A stretch of 9,951 bases of DNA, taken from contig CALAUY010000143.1 of NCBI GenBank assembly GCA_937892015.1, positions 1-9,951 of the forward strand. Reading direction: 5' to 3'. The translations under genes and the position numbers were made by a program. The notes below the pieces were generated by a model. The model was given only the letters and a program-made list of their open reading frames with translations. It ran no database searches and was not told the DNA's origin. This DNA is from an uncultured Bacteroidales bacterium. GTDB taxonomy: Bacteria > Bacteroidota > Bacteroidia > Bacteroidales > Paludibacteraceae. Below are positions 1 to 6,928 of this stretch, piece by piece; position 1 is the stretch's first letter; every line of letters starts with the position of its first letter.

Positions 1-81
1 TTACAGAGGGGTCAGTAGCAAATCGTTATCAGGGGTCAGTACCTTACAATTATCTGGGGCCCATTTTCACAAAATTCTCCA
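1..81. mobile_element. One end of an IS21-like insertion sequence
   Basis: This stretch has no coding potential and shows a periodic array of units beginning GGGG, ending in CA at 80-81. From base 82 on, the sequence is recognisable pullulanase coding sequence, so the boundary is sharp. Multiple spaced copies of a transposase-binding repeat at each end, and a terminal CA, are known properties of IS21-family elements, and GGGTCAGT-type repeats are familiar from Bacteroidota members; that match is from memory and is not a database result. Only the terminal 81 bp are in the window; the istA/istB genes would lie to the left. If position 1 is a contig edge, this is the usual place for an assembly to break. 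Family assignment is inferred. Confidence 0.6.
8..79. repeat. Three 24-bp terminal repeats of the IS end
   Basis: Units lie at 8-31, 32-55 and 56-79. The first two share the ten bases GGGGTCAGTA and then the segment TTATC near the unit end, with 17 of 24 positions identical. The third keeps GGGG and a shifted ATTCTC near its end but is otherwise diverged. Bases 1-7 look like the tail of a further unit. The regular 24-bp spacing suggests an array of transposase-binding sites on roughly one face of the helix, which is an inference. Confidence 0.65.
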
Positions 82-1365
82 CCCGTGAACTATAACGTGC
101 CTGAAGGCAGTTATTCGACCAATCCGTACGACCCGGTCTGCCGTATTCGCGAGATGAAGCAGATGATCAAGGCCTGCCACGAGGCCGGCATCCGTGTTAT
201 TCTGGATGTGGTGTTCAACCACACGTACAACGTAGAGGGTTCGGGGTTCACGAACACGTGTCCGGGCTATTTCTACCGCACGACGCCCGAGGGCGAGTTG
301 GGCAATGCGTCCGGTTGCGGCAATGAGACAGCTTCTGAACGGCCGATGATGCGTAAGTTCATGATAGAGAGTTGCCGTTATTGGCTCACTGAGTATCACC
401 TCGATGGTTTTCGTTTCGACTTGATGGGAATCCATGATATCCAAACGATGAACGACATCCGGCATATGGCTGACGAGATAGACCCGACTATCCTTGTCTA
501 TGGAGAAGGTTGGGCAGCCGGTTCGCCGCAACTGCCTGAAGACCTGTTGGCGATGAAGAGCAACACGCTGAAGTTGGACCGAATCGCCGCTTTTTCTGAC
601 GACATGCGCGATGCGCTTCGCGGACCTTTCTCTGACGATCAACAGGGTGCTTTTCTTGCAGGCTTGCCAGGGCACGAAGAGTCGATAAAGTTCGGTTTAG
701 TAGGTGCAATCGAATACCCGCAGATTAATATGGACCTTGTCAATTACAGCAAGAAAGCGTGGGCCAATCAACCGGCGCAGATGATAGCTTATGTGAGTTG
801 CCACGATGACATGTGCCTTGTTGACAGATTGCGTGCCTCGGCAGGGGTGAAGAACGCGGCAGAGACGGCTCGCCTCGACATGTTGGCACAGACAGCGGTG
901 CTGACCAGCCAGGCTATCCCGTTCCTTTTCTGCGGCGAGGAGGTGATGCGCGACAAGAAAGGTGTGCACAACTCGTTCTGTTCGCCTGACGAGATTAACG
1001 CCATCGATTGGAGTCTGAAGGACAAGAACAAGGCCGTTTTCGACTATTATGCCGGGCTGATTGCGTTGCGTAAAGCGCATCCCGCGTTCAGGATGGCCGA
1101 TGCTGAGCTGGTCCGCCAAAACGTCCGTTTCGCCGATGCGCCGGACAATGTTGTCGTATATATGTTGGACGGACAGGCCGTTGGTGACAGCAATTTCATC
1201 GTCATACTGAACGCCAACCGCAAACCCGTGACGCTCGACGTGCCCGTCAACGGCTACAAGGTAGTGGTTCGTGATGGCAGGGTGGATGCAGATGGAATGG
1301 GTTACGTGGAGAACGGCAAAGCAGTCGTTCCGGCACAGAGTGCGCTGATTCTTCAGGAGATATAG
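82..1365 (+). pseudogene. pulA: Type I pullulanase, 3' fragment cut by an insertion sequence
   Basis: The product would be a GH13 debranching enzyme cleaving alpha-1,6 bonds in pullulan, starch or glycogen. The fragment begins PVNYNVPEGSYSTNP, which in intact enzymes follows YNWGYD; codons for that motif and everything upstream are absent. Numbered from the GTG at 85, conserved region I is DVVFNH (41-46), region II GFRFD with nucleophile D112, region III YGEGW with acid/base E141, and region IV SCHDD with H240 and D241. A C-terminal beta domain follows and ends at TAG 1363-1365. The GTG at 85 is the valine codon of the family motif, has no ribosome binding site, and starts inside the barrel, so it is unlikely to be a real start. 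Intact relatives are about 600-700 residues. The rest of the gene should lie beyond the insertion element. An assembly break at the element would leave the same picture. Confidence 0.85.
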
Positions 1366-1410
1366 TTCGGATACTTGAGTTCTTCAGGAGATATAATCCA
1401 GATACTTGAG
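1349..1410. repeat. 31-bp tandem duplication at the convergent pulA/mutY ends
   Basis: Copies lie at 1349-1379 and 1380-1410, directly adjacent, differing at three positions that are all transitions. Copy 1 carries the last codons and TAG of pulA; copy 2 carries the last codons and TGA of mutY on the opposite strand. Each copy still contains both stop signals: copy 2 reads I-L-Q-E-I-TAA in the pulA sense, and copy 1 reads L-K-Y-P-N-Y-I-S-TGA in the mutY sense. No hairpin terminator is visible here. Confidence 0.95.
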
Positions 1411-2373
1411 TGTGAGCCTTGAGAGCGCATAGTTCTGAAGCTCTGACCATGGGGTGGAAATACAGCCGTCGATTTGCGGCAGTGTTTCCACCTCTTGTGT
1501 TGTGAACACAGTATGTAGCCGTTGATGTGAGAGGATATGGGTGAAGGTTGTCCCGTCAGCAGAAATGGGTTCGGTGCTCTCTTGTAATGGGAACTCCCAT
1601 AGATGCTGCCAGATATCTTTGTTGGTGCGTTGGTGGAGTAGCGTCATCCCGTCGGGCGTGCGATAAACGGTGTAGTGCAGATAGCGCTCTTTCAGTTGGT
1701 TACGAGGTTTGCGTACCGGCAACATCTCGGCCGTGCCATGTTCGTTTGCACGGCAAAAAGTGCGAATGGGGCATTGCTTGCAGTTCATGCCGGTGGGTGT
1801 GCAGAAGAGTGCCCCGAACTCCATCAATGCCGAGTTGTGTAGGCGCGGATGAGAGCGGTCGAGCAGTTCCCATGCAAACGAACGGAACAATCGTTTGCCC
1901 GCGGACGTGTCGAATGGTTCGTCGCAGTCGTAGAGCCGAGAGAGAACGCGATACGCATTACCATCGACAGCCGGATAGGGAGCATTGTACGCAAACGACA
2001 TGATAGCTCCGGCTGTATATTCGCCGATGCCCGGCAGCGAGACGACCTGCTCGAACGTATGCGGGAAAGGCACCCATTGCTGCTCTACTATCCGTTGTGC
2101 CGCCTTGTGGAGGTTACGGGCGCGGCTGTAGTACCCCAGTCCCTGCCAGAGGAGTAACACCTCATCTTCAGTAGAGGTGGCGAGTGTCTGCACATCGGGG
2201 AAACGTGCCGTGAAACGCAAGTAATAATCCAGTCCTTGTTGTACGCGTGTCTGCTGTAAGATTACTTCTGAGAGCCAGATGAGGTACGCATCGTGCGTCT
2301 CGCGCCAAGGCAGTACACGTTTGTTACGCTCGTACCACTGCACGAGGTCAGTATGCAACCGCCTGATATTCAC
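1384..2373 (-). CDS. mutY: A/G-specific adenine DNA glycosylase MutY
   Basis: It removes adenine mispaired with 8-oxoguanine in base-excision repair. The 329 residues are near the usual family length of about 350. Seen in order: PWR (22-24), SEVILQQT with the catalytic glutamate E36, the helix-hairpin-helix LPGIGEYTAGAI (113-124), VDGN with catalytic aspartate D137, and the four cysteines of the iron-sulfur loop C191, C198, C201 and C207 in the C-x6-C-x2-C-x5-C spacing. Residues from about 230 form the NUDIX-like domain that recognises 8-oxoG, with FTHILSHQRL at 277-286. The start is GTG at 2371-2373; no ATG or other start precedes the conserved PWR region, so GTG is well supported. It lies 13 bp after the stop of the MscS gene and is probably co-transcribed. 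Its last nine codons lie in the second copy of a 31-bp duplication. Confidence 0.96.
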   Translation of the reverse strand: MNIRRLHTDLVQWYERNKRVLPWRETHDAYLIWLSEVILQQTRVQQGLDYYLRFTARFPDVQTLATSTEDEVLLLWQGLGYYSRARNLHKAAQRIVEQQWVPFPHTFEQVVSLPGIGEYTAGAIMSFAYNAPYPAVDGNAYRVLSRLYDCDEPFDTSAGKRLFRSFAWELLDRSHPRLHNSALMEFGALFCTPTGMNCKQCPIRTFCRANEHGTAEMLPVRKPRNQLKERYLHYTVYRTPDGMTLLHQRTNKDIWQHLWEFPLQESTEPISADGTTFTHILSHQRLHTVFTTQEVETLPQIDGCISTPWSELQNYALSRLTLKYLDYIS

Positions 2374-2386
2374 GCACTAATACAAT

Positions 2387-3373
2387 TTAGTTGTTATGTG
2401 CCAATGGCGCAGCGTCATTAAGTATAGTCACGTCGCAATGCGGATAGGCGAAATTGCAGCCGTGTTCGGGCAACTCGCTGTAGAAACGTTTTTGCAGCAT
2501 GAAATAAACGTCCCAATAATCCTCTTGGCGTACCCATGCCCGCACGATGAACGTGATGTCGTTCTGATTGAGGTGGTGCAGTGCTACGAATGGGTCAGGC
2601 ACAGGGTGCGTCGGCACTTTCACAGCAGTTGGACCGGTCGAAGCCGGACTCATGTCTTTGGAGGTGAGAATGCGCTCATCTTCGGATAGTATATGTTGTA
2701 TGGCCTCAACGCACGTGTCAACATCCGTTCCGAAAGCGACACTTACCTCTAAATCGATGCGGCGAAGCGGTTGTGCACTGAAGTTGTCGATAGTGCCATT
2801 AGAGAGCGTGCCGTTGGGCAGAATCACCACACGATTGTCGATTGTCAGCAGTTTGGTCGAAACAATGTTGACCTCCATCACCGTGCCTTGATAGCCGCAC
2901 GCATTGATGTAATCGCCCGCTTTGAAGGGTTTGAACATAAGCAGCATGATGCCACCGGCAAAATTCTGCACCGTGCCTGACAGTGCCATACCAATTGCCA
3001 TGCCACCAGCGGCCAGTAAAGCCGCGAGCGATGTGGTGTTCACGCCCAGTGTCGAGACCGTGATGACTATCAGCAGCACCGTCAGCGTGATGCTCACGAG
3101 CGACGAGGTGAACGAGGCAATCGTCGGTTCGGTCTTGCGTCGCTTGAATGAGCGTTCCATCGCTTTCTTGACGCGTTTGATAACCCATGCACCAACAATA
3201 TAGATGATAAGGGCGGCCAGTACTTTCAGCCCGAAGTTCAGTGCACTCTGGCCTAACGAATGCCAGAAAGCGTTCGGGTCGGTTTTCAGCAGTTCCACTG
3301 CCTCTTGTTGTACCACACGTAACGAGTCCAATTTCTCTTGGTCGATAGTGGATAGATCTACGTCTAAAAACAT
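2387..3373 (-). CDS. mscS: MscS-family small-conductance mechanosensitive channel
   Basis: This inner-membrane channel opens under membrane tension to release solutes during hypo-osmotic shock. The 328 residues show a hydrophilic, Leu/Glu-rich N-terminus (1-35), transmembrane segments near 45-64 and 88-109, and the pore helix region from about 113 to 146, including AAGGMAIGMALSG and NFAGGIMLL. The family signature FKPFKAGDYI follows at 148-157, then the cytoplasmic beta domain with VVILPNG (182-188) and the alpha/beta C-terminal domain ending YPHCDVTI. A stretch at about 237-270, rich in Ser, Thr and Pro, is somewhat longer than in the E. coli protein. The start is ATG at 3371-3373. It is separated from the dcp stop by 95 bp that include a 28-bp tandem repeat, so a separate promoter is possible, but I found no convincing TAnnTTTG element. 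Confidence 0.93.
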   Translation of the reverse strand: MFLDVDLSTIDQEKLDSLRVVQQEAVELLKTDPNAFWHSLGQSALNFGLKVLAALIIYIVGAWVIKRVKKAMERSFKRRKTEPTIASFTSSLVSITLTVLLIVITVSTLGVNTTSLAALLAAGGMAIGMALSGTVQNFAGGIMLLMFKPFKAGDYINACGYQGTVMEVNIVSTKLLTIDNRVVILPNGTLSNGTIDNFSAQPLRRIDLEVSVAFGTDVDTCVEAIQHILSEDERILTSKDMSPASTGPTAVKVPTHPVPDPFVALHHLNQNDITFIVRAWVRQEDYWDVYFMLQKRFYSELPEHGCNFAYPHCDVTILNDAAPLAHNN

Positions 3374-3396
3374 GTTCTTGTCGTTTTAAAAGTTCC

Positions 3397-3480
3397 TTTG
3401 AGTGTCAACCCATCATTGAGCAGGTTTTATAGCCCACCCATCATTGAGCAGGTTTTATAGCCCACCCATCACTTAGCGGG
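3397..3480. repeat. 28-bp tandem repeat, three copies, spanning the dcp stop codon
   Basis: Copies lie at 3453-3480, 3425-3452 and 3397-3424. The first holds the last codons of dcp and its TGA (3469-3471). The second is a near copy, differing only within the segment matching the dcp end (ACTTAGCGG versus ATTGAGCAG). The third agrees with the second at 23 of 28 positions, with the differences in its first eleven bases. On the minus strand the array lies between dcp and the mscS start and does not form an obvious hairpin. Confidence 0.93.
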
Positions 3481-5616
3481 CGGGGTGATGCCATCGCGTT
3501 TCATGAGCGGTTCGATGGATGGTTCGCCGAGGCGGAAACGGCGATAGAGTTCGGCCACGTTCTCTGTGCCGCCTTTTTCGAGGATATTCTTACGGAACGA
3601 AGCAGCGGCTTTCTTGTCGAAGATTGAACCGTTCTTTTGCTTGGCTTCTTGAAAGACGGAGAAGGCATCGGCATCGAGAACTTCCGACCATTTGTAGCTG
3701 TAATAGCCGGCAGCGTATCCACCGGAGAAGATGTGCGTGAAAGCTGTCTCCATCTGTGTGCCGGGAATTGTCGGCAGCACTGCCACTTGGTCCATTGCCT
3801 TGTTGCCGAACGCCAATACTGCGTCAGAATCTGTCACACCTTCGGGTGCGGCGAACGGGGCTTTGAGCGTATGCCATGCCATGTCGAGGTAACCGAAAGA
3901 GAGTTGACGGACGCAAGCGTATGCGGCATGATACGTTTGTGAGGCATGCATGCGGTCGAGCAACTCTTGGGGCAGAGCTTCGCCGGTTAGGTAATGCTTG
4001 GCGAACGTGTCGAGGAACTCTTTCTCGTCGATGAAGTTCTCGTTGAACTGACTGGGCAGTTCGACAAAATCGCGAGGCACGTTTGTGCCGGAGGAGTAAG
4101 AGTATTGGCAGCGTGTGAGCATGCCATGTAGTCCGTGTCCGAACTCATGAAGGAACGTGCGAACCTCGTCGTACGTGAGCAGTGCGGGCTTGGTGTCCGT
4201 CGGGCGGGTGAAGTTCATCACGTTGACAATATGCGGGCGACTGTCGGTCTTGCCTTCACGCCACTGCGGCTTAAAATCGTTCATCCATGCACCGCCGCGC
4301 TTGCCGTCCCGCGGGTGAAAATCGGCGTAATAAACGGCGAGGTACTTGCCCTTCTCGTCGAACACCTCGTATGCACAAACCTCGGGGTTGTACGTCTGGA
4401 TGTTCTTGTTCTCCTTGAACGTGATGCCGTAAAGGCGATGCGCCAGTCCGAACACGCCCTGCTTGACGGCTTCAAGTTCGAAATACGGGCGAAGGTCGTC
4501 ATCGGAGATAGAGTATTTCTCGTTCTTGAGTTTCTTGGAATAGTAGCTAAAGTCCCAACCTTGTAGTTGTGCATAGAAACCAATCGACTCGGCGTACTCT
4601 TGCAGCTCTTTGACCTCTGCGACTGCCACGGGCATGTAGTTGTCGCGCAGTTGGTCGAGTAGGGCATAGACGCTTGCGGGAGTCTCGGCCATCGTTTTGT
4701 GCAGCGATTTGTCGGCGAAGCACTCTTTGCCGAAGAGTTGTGCAATGGCGAGGCGAGTGTTGACGATGTCCTTGATGATATGCGTGTTGTCGAACTCGCC
4801 ACCTATGCAGCGGGTATTGTACGCCATATAGAGTTCGCGTCGGATGTCGCGGTTGTCGCAGTCTTGCATGACGGGGATGTACGTTGTCGGTTTGAGGTTG
4901 AGCATCCAGCCCTCGTCGTATCCCTTGGCCTGTGCGTTCTTGCGGAGCATCTGTTTGGTGTCGTCGTTGAGGCCACCAAGCAAGCTCTCATCTTTGATGA
5001 GCATCGTCCATGCGTTCGTCGCTTTGAGCACGTTCTGCCCGTACGCAAGCGTCAGTTGACTCAGATGTGAGCTCAGTTCGCGGTAGGTCTGTTTGTCCTG
5101 CTCGTTGAGGTTGGCACCATTGTTGGCAAAACTCTCGTAGATGTCGTCAAGCATCTTGGCTTGTTCGGGCGTCAGTTTGAGTTTGGCGCGTTGGTCATAC
5201 ACCGCTTTGATGCGGCGGAACAGCCCCTCGTTGAGGCGGATAGTGGTGGTATATTCCGACAGTTTGGGCGTCACTTCGGTCTCGATGGCATCCAACTCGT
5301 CATTGGTGTCGGCATTGGTGAGGTTGAAGAGGCATGAGAGCGTCACGTCCAGTAGCCGTCCCGAGCGCACGTACGGCTCGATAGTGTTGGCAAACGTCGG
5401 GGCTGCCGGGTTGTTGACGATTGCGTCAATCTCGGCCAATCCCTCTTTCATCCCCTGCTCGATGGCAGGCATATAATGTTCGGGTTTGATGTCATTAAAC
5501 GGGTATGTGCCGTGCGGTGTCTTCCAGTTCTTGTAGTTCATGAACGGGTTCGTTTCCGCCGCGGCGGTTAGGGTTGTAGCAACAAGTGCCATGGTAAGAA
5601 TAGTTTTAATCTTCAT
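3469..5616 (-). CDS. dcp: Exported M3-family zinc peptidase, peptidyl-dipeptidase Dcp type
   Basis: Members of this family trim dipeptides from the C-termini of oligopeptides. The 715 residues compare with 681 in E. coli Dcp, and the extra length is partly a signal peptide: KIK, a hydrophobic stretch, then a probable cleavage site after TAAA near residue 20, so the enzyme should act in the periplasm or envelope. The zinc site is HEFGH at 490-494 (ligands H490 and H494, base E491), with E519 in FVELPSQFNENF as third ligand at the spacing expected for the family. The C-terminal substrate-binding motif GGYAAGYYSYKW lies at 632-643. ATG at 5614-5616 comes 3 bp after the stop of the T9SS-type protein, so the two are very likely translated from one transcript. 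The stop codon lies in the first copy of a 28-bp tandem repeat. Confidence 0.95.
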   Translation of the reverse strand: MKIKTILTMALVATTLTAAAETNPFMNYKNWKTPHGTYPFNDIKPEHYMPAIEQGMKEGLAEIDAIVNNPAAPTFANTIEPYVRSGRLLDVTLSCLFNLTNADTNDELDAIETEVTPKLSEYTTTIRLNEGLFRRIKAVYDQRAKLKLTPEQAKMLDDIYESFANNGANLNEQDKQTYRELSSHLSQLTLAYGQNVLKATNAWTMLIKDESLLGGLNDDTKQMLRKNAQAKGYDEGWMLNLKPTTYIPVMQDCDNRDIRRELYMAYNTRCIGGEFDNTHIIKDIVNTRLAIAQLFGKECFADKSLHKTMAETPASVYALLDQLRDNYMPVAVAEVKELQEYAESIGFYAQLQGWDFSYYSKKLKNEKYSISDDDLRPYFELEAVKQGVFGLAHRLYGITFKENKNIQTYNPEVCAYEVFDEKGKYLAVYYADFHPRDGKRGGAWMNDFKPQWREGKTDSRPHIVNVMNFTRPTDTKPALLTYDEVRTFLHEFGHGLHGMLTRCQYSYSSGTNVPRDFVELPSQFNENFIDEKEFLDTFAKHYLTGEALPQELLDRMHASQTYHAAYACVRQLSFGYLDMAWHTLKAPFAAPEGVTDSDAVLAFGNKAMDQVAVLPTIPGTQMETAFTHIFSGGYAAGYYSYKWSEVLDADAFSVFQEAKQKNGSIFDKKAAASFRKNILEKGGTENVAELYRRFRLGEPSIEPLMKRDGITPPAK

Positions 5617-5619
5617 GTT

Positions 5620-6903
5620 TTATCGAATTAAATTGATGTCTCCTGAGAGTTGATAGACGCCGATGTCAGCAGGTCGGCGTTTGGTTGTTCTGTGGTATTT
5701 GACAGTCGGGTCGGCATCCGTTCCGCGCGCGCGTATAACATAATAGTACGCGCCTGCGGGTGCGGGTCGTCCGTTGATGGTGCCGTCCCAACCTTTGGCC
5801 GGGTCGTCCCATTGATAGACGAGTTTTCCCCAGCGGTTATAGACCCAACAGTGGAACTCGGCAAGCGAACGATACATCACCCTGAACTCGTCGTTCTGAC
5901 CGTCACCGTTAGGGGTGAAAACGTTCGGCACCAACAGCTGCGAACTGGATATACTGATGTCAAAGACGGTCGAGTCGGTTGAGCATCGGTCGTTGCTCAC
6001 CCATACTTTCACTTGGTAGGTGCCGTTGGTCGTGAATGTGAAGCGTTGGTCTTCATCGGTGCGTTGCGCGATGAGGTCTGTGCCCTTGTATATCTCCCAA
6101 CGGAAGAACTGCGCCGTGGGTTTATTGGCATTGGAGAGGAAATTCACTTCTAATGGTGCTGAGCCCGTGAGTTGCGTCTCGTCAATCGGCCTCTCGGGCT
6201 CGTTCTCTATCGTGTCACCACGTTTGGTGGTGACCGACATCGGGTGGCATGCCACCGCAACGGCCGTTATCTCATCGGTGGCGATACTGTCGGGCTCAAT
6301 GCCCAGTGCCGTTGCGTATTGGTCGGCCGTGAGTACGAAATATGTATCTTTGAGCGGTGCATCCACCGACATGTTCGTTTGCAGTCGTACCGTCTCCACG
6401 GCGACCGAATCAACCCATTCGTTCTCCTGACTGTCCCAACCGAGGGTGGTGTAACGTATCTCTGCCTCGCGGGTCAGTTTATGCGTCATGAGGTACTTGT
6501 CTTGGTACGCCATCTCGGGGATGGTGGCCGTGAGCGTGAGATTAGTCCGCTCGCAGTCGGGCGTGGCTGTGAGCTCATCAAGCGTGACGCGATACAGGCT
6601 GTAGTCAAGCACATAGAGCGTGATGGTGGTGTCCGGCGTGTAGAGTACATATCCTTTGTCCGTCTCGGGATAGAGTACCTCTGCACCCGTTCCCGACTGC
6701 ACAACAGCACCGCTCATGTCGCGCCATTCGAACGTGCCCGAACCCGTATATTCGAGGTACGCATCGCTCTGCGATAGGTCGGCAAAGAGCACGACATGGT
6801 CGATGTTCACCGGTGATGGCAGGTTGTAATGCGTCCCCGAGATGTTCATCTGCGCAGCTGCATAGAGGGGAAGTATGAGCAGTATGTACGTCAGACGTTT
6901 CAC
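5620..6903 (-). CDS. Secreted protein with PKD-like and T9SS type B (gliding-motility C-terminal) domains
   Basis: The function is unknown; the layout marks it as an exported or cell-surface protein of the type IX secretion pathway. The 427 residues begin with a signal peptide (KRLTYILLILPLYAAAQ, cleavage near 17), followed by about 220 residues of beta-rich sequence I do not recognise. A PKD/Ig-like region lies at about 246-318, with FFRWEIYKG and GTYQVKVWVSN. The CHU_C-type C-terminal domain covers 323-427: VPNVFTPNGDGQNDEF, WVYNRWGKLVY, GWDGTINGRPAPAGAYYYVI, and a final GDINLIR. The start is GTG at 6901-6903, supported by the signal peptide that precedes the first internal methionine. That codon sits inside an octamer repeat shared with the serA end. 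It is 12 bp after serA and 3 bp before dcp, suggesting co-transcription with both. No catalytic motif is visible; adhesion or envelope structure is possible but unproven. Confidence 0.88.
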   Translation of the reverse strand: MKRLTYILLILPLYAAAQMNISGTHYNLPSPVNIDHVVLFADLSQSDAYLEYTGSGTFEWRDMSGAVVQSGTGAEVLYPETDKGYVLYTPDTTITLYVLDYSLYRVTLDELTATPDCERTNLTLTATIPEMAYQDKYLMTHKLTREAEIRYTTLGWDSQENEWVDSVAVETVRLQTNMSVDAPLKDTYFVLTADQYATALGIEPDSIATDEITAVAVACHPMSVTTKRGDTIENEPERPIDETQLTGSAPLEVNFLSNANKPTAQFFRWEIYKGTDLIAQRTDEDQRFTFTTNGTYQVKVWVSNDRCSTDSTVFDISISSSQLLVPNVFTPNGDGQNDEFRVMYRSLAEFHCWVYNRWGKLVYQWDDPAKGWDGTINGRPAPAGAYYYVIRARGTDADPTVKYHRTTKRRPADIGVYQLSGDINLIR

Positions 6904-6928
6904 TGTTTCACTGTTTCACTTGTTCACT
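6897..6928. repeat. Octamer tandem repeat joining serA end to the next start codon
   Basis: Three perfect GTTTCACT units lie at 6897-6904, 6905-6912 and 6913-6920, and a degenerate GTTCACT at 6922-6928. On the minus strand they read AGTGAAAC. The innermost unit supplies the serA stop TGA (6916-6918) and the outermost supplies the GTG start of the T9SS-type gene (6901-6903). An intermediate GTG opens only the short frame GTG-AAA-CAG-TGA. Confidence 0.9.

Noticed and set aside
85..1365. Pullulanase as an intact gene starting at GTG 85
   Set aside because: The GTG is the valine codon in the conserved DPVNYNVPE segment; there is no ribosome binding site, and the barrel would lack its first strands.
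1349..1420. A bidirectional terminator between convergent pulA and mutY
   Set aside because: The repeats are direct, not inverted, and no GC stem followed by a T run is present on either strand.
3374..3468. A promoter for mscS (TTGACA on the minus strand near 3402-3407)
   Set aside because: The TTGACA resembles a sigma-70 -35 box but has no matching downstream element, and the Bacteroidota -7 consensus TAnnTTTG is absent.
6172..6777. A 201-codon plus-strand frame opposite the T9SS-type gene
   Set aside because: No motif and no start context, and the opposite frame has a signal peptide, PKD-like region and C-terminal sorting domain.
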